Assembly (NCBI GenBank): GCA_037903475.1
Contig: JBAJFG010000120.1
Location: forward strand, 806,001-870,000
Length of the DNA stretch: 64,000 bases
Origin: Ancylostoma caninum
Taxonomy: Eukaryota > Nematoda > Chromadorea > Rhabditida > Ancylostomatidae
Reading direction: 5' to 3'
Shown: piece after piece, positions 35,469 through 46,220 of the stretch
How positions within the stretch are numbered: the first letter of the stretch is position 1
Layout: each line of letters opens with the position of its first letter
Translations under genes and position numbers: made by a program
Notes under the pieces: model-generated
Database searches by the model: none
Told to the model about the DNA's origin: nothing
Seen by the model: the letters and a program-made list of their open reading frames with translations, nothing else

Positions 35469-36184
35469 ATGAAACGGATTGCTCTCGCCTATGCATCATT
35501 GCTGCATGCGGTTGACTACAGAGTCACCGATTTTACCGCCGTAACAAACAAATCAGATGACTTTTACATGAGCAGTGTGGAGTTGACAGGGTAAGAATGA
35601 TAAAGCTAGCATTCAGTGCCGTGAAACCAAGGATACTACTGTGAGGAATTCCACGACGAACCAGAAGAAGACGTTGAAAAGGATGTGGAACATCGCGTAG
35701 CAATTTCATGAGGGTTATGAGAGGAGAAAGAGAGCAAGCTATGCAGAATACAAAAGGATTAGAACTTCTCGTCGCCTTATTCTTTGCTCAATATCTGTAT
35801 CATAATAGCATGATTGGAATAGAACTGTTTCTTGCGGAGTTCACCATTATGGGTTCACTATTCCGTTCAGTCTCACTATTAGTTTTTATTTCCTTGTCCA
35901 AGTTAACTCAGTATACCTAGCTTTTCTTCTCATATCCAACGTATCAGCAAGCTATTTTCCTGCTTTGCCGAATGATCCGACAAGGAGAGGACAGGACACT
36001 TGGTCAGAGTGGTCATTCGTAACGACATATGCATTTGTAGTCTGCAACGATGATTTCTAATTGTTTGTTAGAATAACCTCTCTATGCTGTTTTCTACAGT
36101 GAATTACATCCACTTCTTTCCATTCGAAGCAAAGACGTGCACCAAGTCTTGCATGATAGCTGTTTCGCTGTGTTATTACCATGA
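35469..36184 (+). CDS. candidate small secreted protein (2 exons, about 68 aa)
   Basis: Exon 1 (35469-35590) starts ATGAAACGGATTGCTCTCGC (MKRIALAYASLLHAV), a weak signal peptide, then reads VTDFTAVTNKSDDFY and ends at donor GTAAGA in phase 2. Exon 2 (36100-36184) follows a strong TGTTTTCTACAG acceptor, keeps the phase, reads ELHPLLSIRSKDVHQVLHD and ends at TGA. An alternative start exists: an exon at 34183-34223 (MGLGSRLRLGFLQ) with donor GTAAGT would join in phase at an acceptor inside exon 1 (ACTACAG, 35515-35521). No family was recognised. The coding appearance of exon 1 is the better evidence; exon 2 could be longer or different. Exons at 36497-36781 may belong to the same locus. Confidence 0.38.
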
Positions 36185-36496
36185 CGGCTTGTGAGAAGGT
36201 GAAAATTAACAATGGGTCGTCAACACTATTGTGTTACAAAGATATGGCAATGAACTTCACTTAAAAAAACATAAAGGAAATAATGAAACAACTATCCTTT
36301 GTTTCCATGATAAGCTCCCGTCACAATTGTGACGCACTCTCCTTCGTTTTAACTACCACACTACCTACTAATTACTATAATTTAACCTTTTTGTCCAGTA
36401 AACTTCCTCTCACATTCTTCACCAATGCAATCGCCTCTCTGCTCAACTGAAGAAAGCAGCCTGACTCATGCTCATCTATGAGCACCTTTTTCTGAG

Positions 36497-36781
36497 TCAG
36501 TCGAGGAAGAAGTAGGTGTAACTCATCGCAGAGAAGAGCAAAGGCAATTCCGGCTACGAATTCGAGACCAGCGTTTTATACCGCACAAGGTAGCGTCACG
36601 GATGATGATTTTGAACAAGTATCCTCTCCTTGTAAGTTGACTCATTAAAGAAGTCTTCGTACTTGCCCTCATTACTGCTTGAATGAGAAATATATGCTTG
36701 ACTTACTAATTGTGAGCAAATTTGCAGCTTTTAGCATTGCGAGCAGCTTCACGTCTCGTCCTTTCTGAACTTCCGCAATGA
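36497..36781 (+). CDS. candidate 3' exons of an unknown gene
   Basis: Exon a (36497-36631) follows TTTTTCTGAG, reads SVEEEVGVTHRREEQRQF and RLRIRDQRFIPHK, and ends at a strong donor GTAAGT in phase 0. Exon b (36728-36781) follows AAATTTGCAG, stays in phase with LLALRAASRLVLSELPQ and ends at TGA. The same frame is open upstream to an ATG at 36425 (MQSPLCSTEESS) except for one TGA at 36479-36481, so either the gene starts elsewhere or a nonsense mutation has arisen. The product is Arg/Glu-rich and basic; no domain recognised. Confidence 0.35.
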
Positions 36782-38509
36782 TAGATGGAGTAATCATTGT
36801 AGAAATCCGTCTCATTTCCTCTACAATCCTTGTCCCTGATATTAGTTCAAGAATATCAATCTTGAGTTCTCTGAAGTGGCTTTGAAATCAGCATGGCATT
36901 CTGACCTCCATACTGAACAAAGGCTGAACACTTCGAGGCGGAGCCAATTTACTGATTTGTAGTTTATTTAGAAAAAAATAAGATGAACTTGTGACATCCA
37001 ATAAAATCACTAATGCTATGGAAGTGTTCTATTTTAAGAAGATTGTGAAAACCTGTGAAGGAATGTAGTTGATTCCAAGTTAATCCTGAGGAAGGTAGCC
37101 TGGGATTCTACGCAAAGCTATGACTGAAAGGAGCAGCCCAAAGAAGAGAGGCTGAGAAACTTTTTATCAACAGAGAATTTTTTGTGGTATAGCAAGTGCT
37201 AAAGAAGCACTAACAGGCTCCGAATGTATGGGAGAGCGTTGTTGGCAGGAAAATCCGAGATAGTTCACAAGCAGGACTCATTCTTCCAAAAAAGTCCGCA
37301 CGGAAATCACCGAGATAAAATTCTTATTTGGAAAAAAAATGATAACTAAGTATTTATTTTGATTTTTTTTCGAAACTATTTTGATCTTCAATCCAGGAAA
37401 AAGTAGAACTAAGAGCGCTTCAAAAACTCTAAAATGAATGTTTCAAAAGACTTGCCACGGAGCACTCTCAGCTCAGGAGTGGTTCGGAACAAGGTGCTTC
37501 AGCTCATAGCGTCAACGCAATAGCCAAGCTGCTCAGACGATCTGAGCATGACGAATTCTAGCATACGTATGGGGTACGTCCAAAAGCTTTCAAGATTTGC
37601 TAATTTAATTCAAAAATTGTTTGGCTTCCAAGATTCATTTTGTAAGAAAAATCACCATCGCAATCAATTCAAATTTTAAATTGGATCACATTTAATCAGG
37701 AAATTACTAATTCTCGTTCAAAATTAGATAGGTTTTGACAAGCTAGGACGAATTTTGCCCATTCTTTAACTGTCATAAGTCCCAGAAACTAATCTGGCCC
37801 AGAAGATAGGGAAAGGAGAATGAGTGTCTGTGGACTATCTTGAAGCTCAAGAGCTGCTCGACATCTTGGCAAAAATCCAAATTTTGGAGTTTCCGCAGCG
37901 GTTCAAGATTTTTGGAATCAGTGCGCGTGCAACTAACCATTATTCCAGGAAGAGAATGTCATATACGGTCGATCATGGTGCTCTTCCGAATAAGTCCATC
38001 CCAAGATATCCTAGAATATCCTTCAAAAAATCACAATCTCAGTTCATAGCATAGAACGAGTCTGGACTTGAAAAATAGTTGGAATCCAGCAGAATCAAAC
38101 AAGACTTTGAGTGCCACAAAGCCACTGAGCTAGCGCAAAACCATGTGTTCGTTGTGGTTGGTGGTTTTACTGATAGCTGTTATGGCTATTGGTGTTATCA
38201 GCAGACAAGAGAGCCTTGATCTCCATAGTGTTCATGGAGATCATCTCCTGTTTGGATAGACGGTGACAGTAAGCTGGCTGAAAATAAAAACAGCCCCTCT
38301 ATAGGCAGTGGGCGTCGATGGAGCTGACGAATTTGCGGACTGGAGCGTCTACTGCATGCCTTCAAGTCAGCACTTTCGTCGCTTGCATCGACGCTGACTG
38401 TAAACTCGTGGATCAGCACGGTGTCGTCGGTTCTCTTCAGTTTCCGCCAATTCCAGTATGTTTCAAAGGATACAATCAGCTAGAAATTACAGCCGACTTC
38501 AATGTCTGG
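36782..38509. other. non-coding stretch
   Basis: No gene or repeat family was recognised. Two overlapping frames at 37824-38054 lack splice signals and motifs. Confidence 0.4.
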
Positions 38510-38935
38510 GTCCGGATCCGTCATTGAGGTTACCCAAGGTAAACGAGTCAGCGCTTCCAAATTTGCCCTTTACCCGACACACATCAGCATGTTCACCCAC
38601 AGCTGACTTAACCGTACCTACGGGTGTAAGATTACCCATTCTTGCAGTGACGCATTATTGAGATTACTCAGGTGTGTGTGTTATATTTGTATAGTAAATG
38701 AGCCAACGCTTCCAAATTTGCCCTTTGGAGCGATTAATATTATTAAACGTGTTAAGACACGCAAATTTACCAATGGTTAACTTGGGCGACAGGTTTACCC
38801 TAAGTAATCTCAATCATGTATCCGGCCCTCGGTCTTGGTCATTGAAGCTGCGTATAAACCTATGGTCGCGTGCATTTTCTGAACGATTGGTAATCTCATC
38901 CCCATACATACGTATAATTATCCATAGGTAACCAC
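38510..38935. repeat. dispersed TTTACCC/GGGTAA repeat, long composite copy
   Basis: It begins CATTGAGGTTACCCAAGG and ends near GTTTACCCTAAGTAATCTCA with ATGTATCCGG. The inner phrase GCTTCCAAATTTGCCCTTT occurs twice (38553 and 38707), so the copy is internally duplicated. Further broken family words run on to about 38935. Confidence 0.55.
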
Positions 38936-39914
38936 CACGTGTTCCGAATGTTCCCTACCTTTCCCTTACGACCGTTTCCTCCCTCCCCCGTAGCTTCTCC
39001 GAAGGACACTCTTGTGAAAGTAAACAGTTCTAGATCACAGTTATGGATCCGGGACCTTGTTTACGCAACTTATGTGTTACAGTAGTAGCGCTAGTAGCGC
39101 CATAGAATGTTACAGGGCGGTGGTAAAATAGTTAGAGGAAGAAGACCATGGTAGCAGGGTGTATCCTGAGACAGATTAAAACATGAATAATATGGAACTT
39201 AATGGGTAAGCGAATGGATGTCAATCAATTATGTTTTTGTGCACAAATTAAATAAATTTTCGTGAAAAATTGCAACCTCCTCAAAAATAGTGACGTGCAC
39301 AAGTGAATATTGAATATCAGAGCGGGGAATGACACCACAGCGATAATCCTCCCATAAACTGTCATGGGACAGCGTCACGGATCACTTAGTATTTATTAAA
39401 TGTAGTAAGCCACAGATCACAAAAGTGTTTTTGTCTACTGATGAACTCCAAAATAACGAATATGTTTGGCTGGAATAGGTTATCCATGACGAAGGAAATC
39501 CTTACGGCGTAAGCAGGCCCATCATCTATGTAAGGGCAGAAGGGATCATATAAGAGCAGGAAGGCCATTCAAGGGCGGAACATCTCGGGATGAAATGGTG
39601 GTTGCCAGCTGCGAGATAGGAGCATTGGGAGTACAAAAAACTAAGTGAGGCAATCCGCGACGGGATTAACAAAAATCCACGAAGATTGAGTGAGTTCCAT
39701 TTGTTCATAAACACATGTGGGCGATCCTTATATGTATATGGTCACGTTGCTGAAAGCTGGACTGAAAAATCAAAGCGCGGCAATTCAAAAACGGCACAGC
39801 ATATGGGGCCTATTCCTGTGACAGAATTTATTTCTGTCCCCGACAAAATTTTACCATGAATGTATCAAATTTCGGTTATTCGAGGCATCAGGATAATACT
39901 GAATAAGTACAGAC
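38936..39914. other. non-coding stretch
   Basis: Nothing recognised. Confidence 0.4.
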
Positions 39915-40080
39915 TGCAGTTTATTTATCAATTTATTTACTTACTTATTTATTCGTTTATTCGTACACCAATAAGGTGCGCCAACATAAGACAAAGTGCA
40001 CCACAAGAATAATTTAGAATTCAGTAAGCAATAAATATCAAGCGAACTATTATAGAGAAAAGGTTCGACCTTAGTTGAAC
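39915..40080 (-). repeat. 3' end of a minus-strand LINE-like insertion
   Basis: A TTTATTTAC/TTTATTCG tail at about 39918-39965 is followed by a block whose complement reads GGCGCACCTTATTGGTGTACG and ends in AATAAA-type repeats. This is the typical form of a LINE 3' end. The reading frame that should lie upstream (higher coordinates) is not detectable. Confidence 0.45.
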
Positions 40081-40982
40081 CTTGGCACTCCGCTTTAAGG
40101 ATCATTTTGGGCCTTTATTTCCTATAACAAACGAGCTCGCACAGTATCAGACAGAACCTATGCGGATTTTGATCTTCGTTGATGGGTCCGTAAAGCACTT
40201 AAATACCATAAGCGGCACCTTTATCTCACCAGGTGGTCCCTTATTCCATCGGCATTGCGGCTGTCAAGGTGAACATCACGATTATTCTAGGCTCTAGTAC
40301 TGTTCTGCTCCTATCCTGCTTGTTGGATTAGGTCCTGTAGATGGGCTGAAACGTTTGGGAATAAATCATACTTGTCTTTGACTTTTCCAGGCTCCGACGA
40401 AGGTTTTGATTTTTCCAAGCGACTACGCCAACGCGTTAGCCGTCCAATAGAAGATTAATACAAATCTTGGCCTATGCTCAAAATAGACCACACTACACGC
40501 ACTATTGTAGCTTACACCACAATAACTAGAGTGACTTGAAAAGTGAGGTTGATTGAACGGTGAAGATGCAAACCAAAACCTGAGCTCAGGTCCATGTACG
40601 AACGGACAGCAGCATGGATGCAGACGCCACCACATGTCAGTTGGCCAAGACGCTCCCCTCAAAGGCAGTGTGTCAGCTCGTTTCGTGAGATTTAGATATC
40701 AACAGACTCTAAATCTCCTCGCTACGCTGATCCCAATGATGTGCGTCAGAACACATGAAAGTGACGAAAGCTCCGTTTTCGGAGAGTTTGAAAGTGCTGT
40801 TCACGGACCATTTGGGCGGAGCGGTCCGTGAGTGTACGAGTTCCCTGGTCGAACCTGTCCTGTACTGGCTTCAATGCGGCGCACCTTTCAACATGTGATC
40901 GATCGATAACGCCAACGGAGCTGCAGCGCCGTGTCTGTCAGGTCTCAGGGGAAACTCTTCCGCACTAGAAACAATATGGCCC
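40081..40982. other. left flank of the LTR element, non-coding
   Basis: No gene was supported. A 92-codon frame at 40553-40831 has no recognisable motif. CTGTAGATGGGCTGAAACG at about 40337 resembles a decayed PLE 3' repeat core. Confidence 0.35.
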
Positions 40983-41232
40983 TGTCGAGCCTACGAGTTC
41001 ACGTGGGCGGAGCCAGGCAATCAGATGAGCGGGAGATGGTCCGGTGACCGGCGGCCTATTCCCTTCCCCTTGCTTCCTATGAAGCCACGCCCCCTTATGA
41101 TATATCATGTAATATTATTTATGTTATAAGGATAAAGTATTTATATACCCGTAGTTAGTCTTAAAGTAAAAGACCCTACATCCCGGCTGGAAGGTTTCAA
41201 GTTAAGGACGTGCACAATCCTTAGACTTGACA
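40983..41232 (+). repeat. 5' LTR, 250 bp
   Basis: It begins TG and ends CA. It differs from the 3' LTR at two positions only: G versus A at 41084/53247 and C versus G at 41187/53350 (99.2% identity). Such similarity implies a recent insertion. Confidence 0.97.
41138..41147 (+). promoter_or_regulatory. TATA-like box in the 5' LTR
   Basis: TATTTATATA lies 85 bp before the LTR end, a fitting place for the U3 core promoter; transcription would start about 25-30 bp downstream. The same motif is in the 3' LTR at 53301-53310. Confidence 0.4.
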
Positions 41233-41252
41233 TGGAGGTCCCGGGTTGTTCC
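41233..41252 (+). other. candidate primer-binding site
   Basis: TGGAGGTCCCGGGTTG follows the LTR directly and begins TGG, as expected for pairing with a tRNA CCA end. I cannot assign the tRNA. Read in sense, the same bases resemble the 5' half of a tRNA T-arm (GAGGTCCCGGGTTC), so the priming mode is open. Confidence 0.5.
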
Positions 41253-42625
41253 CTTTTTTCATTATTACCCCAAATCACTCCCACAGTTTTTATTTTGTAG
41301 ATGAATTTGGACCTAATTCATACTACATCCCGCCGTAGTCACACCCCTCATCTCCTATGTAATTTTTACCAAAAAAAATTTTTTTTTGAGTCCAGGCGAT
41401 GGGTCTGAATTTATTGAAAAAAAACCAATTCTTCTTTCTGCCCCCCCCCCCACCCCCAACTACCCCCCCTCCCTTAACCCATACCCCCCCCCCAGTTACT
41501 TGCCTATTTTTTCCATATTATTTCTTTCTTCTATTATTCTAGCCGAGATAATTTTCCGTGATTCCGTGATACCGTGATTCCGTGATACCCCTAATCCACC
41601 CCTCCCCTCTTTTTCCTCTTTCCACATACTTTTCCCCTTTCCCCTTTCTTTCCAATTTATTTCCCGACCGAGACAATTTTCCGTGAAACCGTGACAATTC
41701 CCAATAGTTCCTTTCTCCATTATTCCCCCTTTCCCCCATTTTTTATTATTCACCCCCTAATTTACCCCCAACAATTTATTTATTCATTCCGAGAAAAATA
41801 CCGAGAAAAACGCTGTTACACACCCAATATATCTATTTTTTATAACCCTTTTTTCTTTTATTCACAATTTCTTTATTATTTACTGTTTCTTCCCCAAAAT
41901 AAATTCAAGGACTCTGTCGCCATTGCTAGCACTGTACAAATTGTATATAGGAGAAGCGATGTAGTACCGCCCCAAATTAAAAAAAAAAACAAAAAAAAAT
42001 TTTTTTTTCTCTTACCCATAATTTTCCCAAATACTGTACCTTTTCTTACGCAACCTTCAGCGGTCTCATTGTTTATTTGTACATCATTTCTTATCAGTCC
42101 AAGCACCATACCTTCAATTGCGCAACCTCAGAGGCCGAACACTATTTATTTATATATCATTTTTATCACTCCCATCACCATACATTCTATTGCGCAACCT
42201 TCATGGGTCGCATTATCTATCTCCATAACATCTTTATCAGCCATTATCCTACCCTATACACTATCTCTCAAAAGGCACCGTATTATTTGTTCGGGTAAGA
42301 TTTTTTTATCATCCCAATGCCGTGCTTCTTCTTGCGCAACCCCAATCAAACAACTATGGTACCTCCTAACCCCGCCCATACCTATATTCATTCGACTGTT
42401 CGGCTTACATCGAAGCTGGTCCGCTCTCGACGTACTCTCCACTTCGCTCACAACATCATTCGACTTCTATCCCCAGGTACGCCTTGCTAAACAACACTCA
42501 TTTTTTCAATACTTACCTCTGTTTATTTACTTAGTTCCTCATTCTCATTTAAGCTCTCTCTACTGACCATAAACCCTTCATAAAAAAAAAACAAAAAAAA
42601 TTTCTTTTAACCCTTCCAACATTTT
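41253..42625 (+). other. pyrimidine-rich 5' leader with 72-bp tandem repeats
   Basis: About 1.37 kb lies between the primer site and gag. The first half is strongly C/T-rich with poly-C tracts (about 41441-41493). From 42050, GCAACC-headed units repeat at exactly 72 bp (42050, 42122, 42194), with a further GCAAC at 42336. The long open frame over 41691-42566 comes from this composition and has no protein-like features. The leader may hold packaging, splicing or internal initiation signals. Confidence 0.6.
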
Positions 42626-44116
42626 ATGCCCTCATCAAATCCTAAAAAGGAACCTAAGGAAACTTCAACATCTGGCGAACAAATTTCTTCAGTTTCTCCT
42701 CTGTTACAACAAATCTCCGAAGCCAATTTGGAGGAACGGAAAACTCCTTCCCCTCTAGCCGAGTTTAAATATTCTACTCCTGAAGGAGAAGAAATAACAC
42801 TCGTTTACGACGACAAAAAACATCCGTCTGAGTATAAACCTCACTACGTAACCCGCTCAGTAGCAAAAACTCTTAAAGGTTACGAACCTTATCACGCCGT
42901 TCACCCAAAGCACAAACCATTTCCCTCACATTCTGAAATGGATGCTAACACTCTAATTGATCGATTGGATTCAGCTTTTGACAAGCTTTCTTTGGCTTCA
43001 TATTCCACAAAACTTCCTACGTTTTCTGGTGAAAAAGGAGCTAAAGGGCTAATGAAATTCATTGATGATTTCAATGAAATTGGAAACATCATGAATATGT
43101 CTGAAGACAAAATGGCCAGACTTTTGCCAGCTCACCTGAAGGGTGCAGCAAAAGCCGTCTTTGAGAATTTTTCTGATCAGGACAAACAAAATTGGCGCTC
43201 TGCAACCACAAAACTAAAGGAGCATTTTTCCACTGATCATTATCTTGACATGGCTCGTGAAAAACTCATGCAAATGACCATGCAGCCAAACGAGTCACCC
43301 TTCATTTTCTCTAACAGGATCAAGCATGAAATCCTCGATGCTTATCCAGGTGAATCATTTGCAGAAAAACGCAAATTCCTGCAAACCATGATTTTCACCA
43401 ACGGACTTTCATCGAAGATCAAGCAAAAGCTTAAGCTTTTGGGTCCTTTAAGCCAGAATTATGATCAGCTACTCCGAGATGCTGAGCGCATCTGGGATTT
43501 AACCAGCTCTGAAGAGTCATCTCTTGATTCCTCACTGCTCAATTCGAAAATAGACCGAATCCTTAATAAATTGGATTCCACTTCGCCACAGGTAAACGCA
43601 GTTTATCGTCCAAGGCGTCCATCCCAAGGCAGACCTCGCCAATTTCGTGGGAATAGATCACCATCCCGTTTTCCGCGAAATCAAAACAATTTTCAAAGTC
43701 GCTCGCGCCAAGTTCGCTTTGCTCCATATCCATCTTATTCCCCCACCTCATGGCAAACCCACCGTAGGAATTTCCCTTCAAGATCCCCATCCAGAAATAG
43801 AAATGCATCTTCGAGTAGAAATTTCTCAAATCAATCTTCCAATAATTCTTCATTCTCAAACCGAGCTAGATTCCCATCTAACTCGCCAACCACTCAACGG
43901 TTTCGTGACCGTTCTCAATCACCTCGTACTAACTCTCGACAAAATCAATTTTCTCCACGAAGACGCATTTCTCATGGTGTAAATTCAATTGCTGCTAATT
44001 TTTCCACTGGGATTTCAACTAGTATACCCTCTTTGTTTGTTTTGACCATATTTTGCCTATTTTTTCCAACCCATATCTGCATATTCCACAGCCTACCAAC
44101 TTTGCTCATCGGGTAA
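42626..44116 (+). CDS. gag: Gag, 496 aa, RS-rich, no zinc knuckle
   Basis: Structural protein that would form the particle and bind RNA. It starts at ATG 42626 (MPSSNPKKEP). Residues about 128-300 form the retrotransposon gag core, with LPTFSGEKG, LMKFIDDFNEIGN and a helical stretch through KLKEHFSTDHYLDMAREKL. Residues about 325-455 are a basic Arg/Ser/Asn-rich nucleic-acid-binding region with many SR/RS steps (SRSPSRNRNASSSRN). It stands in place of the usual CCHC knuckle, which is absent. The last 30 residues are hydrophobic (SLFVLTIFCLFFP), unusual for Gag. That end overlaps the next ORF, which is open in the -1 frame from 44041. The frame has no internal stop or frameshift. Confidence 0.9.
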   Translation: MPSSNPKKEPKETSTSGEQISSVSPLLQQISEANLEERKTPSPLAEFKYSTPEGEEITLVYDDKKHPSEYKPHYVTRSVAKTLKGYEPYHAVHPKHKPFPSHSEMDANTLIDRLDSAFDKLSLASYSTKLPTFSGEKGAKGLMKFIDDFNEIGNIMNMSEDKMARLLPAHLKGAAKAVFENFSDQDKQNWRSATTKLKEHFSTDHYLDMAREKLMQMTMQPNESPFIFSNRIKHEILDAYPGESFAEKRKFLQTMIFTNGLSSKIKQKLKLLGPLSQNYDQLLRDAERIWDLTSSEESSLDSSLLNSKIDRILNKLDSTSPQVNAVYRPRRPSQGRPRQFRGNRSPSRFPRNQNNFQSRSRQVRFAPYPSYSPTSWQTHRRNFPSRSPSRNRNASSSRNFSNQSSNNSSFSNRARFPSNSPTTQRFRDRSQSPRTNSRQNQFSPRRRISHGVNSIAANFSTGISTSIPSLFVLTIFCLFFPTHICIFHSLPTLLIG

Positions 44117-46220
44117 ATCAGGATGGCCAGTGGCTTACCCAGATACCACTTCATGCACTAACCCACCTCACTTTTCAAACATCCTCCTTACTATGGCTTC
44201 TGTTTTTGTCGAGAAAACAGAACCATTAGTCATCCCTGCCTTCCACTGTTTCAATAAAACACGGAAAATTTGCACTTCTTCCTACCTACATATTTCCTTT
44301 TCCATGAACAGTGACGAGGAATTTATGTCATCAGTTGATCCTGCCCTATGCGAATCAATAGCCAATTCCAAGAAATTTCTTGGTAGACCACTCCGCATTC
44401 TCTCCCCAACTGTCTTTGGTACAGAAAATGCCATCCACTACTCCTATCCATGGTTTTTTGCTGAAAAATGCCACACAACAACAAATATCTTTGTCGAGAA
44501 AGGTGAAATAGCTACATATGACGGTGATCACCTATTTGGACAATTCGGCGATATGGCAAATTGCAGCATTTCAGATACCCAGTGTAAACTTGCACATGGT
44601 ACTGTAATTTGGATACCCACTTCAAACAATCTACTTCCTTGCAAGTACGTTAAAGCTATCGATAGTATTGCCTACGTCACGCCTCAGCACATGGTTCTCG
44701 AGGTTATACAATCAGCTTTTACATACAAGAATATTTCTATTCCAAATCAGCAACTATCAAAATGGTGTTTACCAAAAAACGCCATCTCGATGGATAACGG
44801 AGTGTTTATCGCACTTCCGGAAATAGCTGACCAGGATCCCCGTACTATTTTTCAAAATAATCTAACCCTGGTACGGCAGATTAATGAAAAGCATTACAAT
44901 ATATCCAAGCACATGCGTTTTTACGAACCTGGTCACCAATATTCTGACGGAATTCGTAACCCACATGCCGGATCTGGTAGCACTTTTTATTCATCTGATA
45001 ATTCCTCCCTTCTTGCAACAATCCTTCACCCTCAAGACCCTTCTGTCACAAAAGCAAAACCTCTTTGGCTATCCTCTCTAATAAGAGGAAAGCGTGATGT
45101 GCAGAACCACAAACTGATAGGGTTGCCCAACCAAACCCTCAACCAAACATCAAAAACAGAATCACTTGACATTTCAGCTGTAGTGGCTGAACATGTTGCA
45201 CTGAATTCTGCCCCAAATTTTTCCCAACTCACTGACGACTACTGGTTAGGTCATGAAGGTCGTCAAGACAAGCGACATTATGAACTCAACAGTAAGTTAC
45301 AGTATCTCAAATACAAACTTGATGAAGTTATTCAGCGCGACTTCACAGTTCTTTTCGAACGTATTTGCGTTCTCAATAACTTCAAAGTGCAAACCATAAA
45401 AAGCATAGCAAAAATTGACCCCACAAGTGCCGCTAGAATGTTGCTAAACAGGAACGACATTTATGCTATTTCTGCTGGCGACGTACTAATGGTTTCTAGG
45501 TGTAAAGTCGTCCAAGTCGACGAAATATACCTAGATCACAAGGTAAATGACGTCTGCTACATGGACACTCCAGTTCGTGTAGGAAACTCACTTCTTTTTG
45601 TTCAACCAGGTACACGTGATCTCAAAACACGTAGTACCGTGGCTGATTGTGGACACCTACCATTGGGTATCTATAATGACGGTTCAAACCGTTATAAATC
45701 CCCTAATGGTTACGTACATGTCTCACAAATCCACATGAATGTTCCTCATAGCTTTGCTAAGCAGGAGATAGTTTTCAACTCACCACCTATTTTTCACTCC
45801 GACTTAGCAGGCTTGTATACGGAAATCAAGTTTATCAAAAACAAGATAAACTCCCTAACCATTAGCCCCGACTCTAACACACCGCACCTTCACAATTTTG
45901 ATGGCATAAATGCAGATCACTTGCGAGAAGATGCAGTCCAAACTGTGAATTTCGTAGAGTCCAATGCTTTACAAATTTTACAGTCTCAAAAGGCAGTGAT
46001 ACTTCAGCCACTCGAAAAACACACCGCGGTAATTTATGCAGTAAGAATATTTTTGGTGATAATTATCATCATCATAATTATCCTTGTGTACTTCCACGTA
46101 TCAGTAGCACGAAAACTGACCAACATCATTTTTAGACGCTTATACAAGTTGTTGGCAGTTTTCCGCAACAAACTCTTCTCTAAGCAACAACCAACTGTCA
46201 AGACCCTGAATGTCCAATAA
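44041..46220 (+). CDS. env-like: envelope-like transmembrane glycoprotein ORF between gag and pol
   Basis: The frame is open from 44041 to TAA at 46218-46220; the first ATG is 44193, giving about 675 residues. Numbered from 44130, residues 319-322 are RGKR, a furin-type cleavage site, and residues 640-660 form a very hydrophobic anchor (IFLVIIII...) followed by a basic tail of about 36. Many N-x-S/T sites (NKT, NCS, NIS, NLT, NQT) and paired Cys lie before the anchor, so it reads as a type I membrane glycoprotein. There is no signal peptide after ATG 44193; a hydrophobic segment lies just upstream but in the gag frame. The pattern GD..., Cys, CY..., PV near 450-500 recalls glycoproteins of some negative-strand RNA viruses (chuvirus-like), a weak inference. 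It may be made from a spliced RNA. The function would be membrane fusion or egress. Confidence 0.7.

Noticed and set aside
40658..40676. AAAGGCAGTGTG as a TTAA MITE left end
   Set aside because: The target site is TCAA, the match ends after AGGCAG, and no right end was found.
41691..42566. 291-codon open frame in the retroelement leader
   Set aside because: It runs over pyrimidine-rich and tandem-repeat sequence, has homopolymer-driven residues (Phe, Ile, Pro, Lys runs) and no domain; best explained by composition.
44130..44132. GTG at 44130 as the start of the glycoprotein ORF
   Set aside because: Eukaryotic initiation at GTG is unlikely; the frame is open further upstream and the first ATG is 44193.
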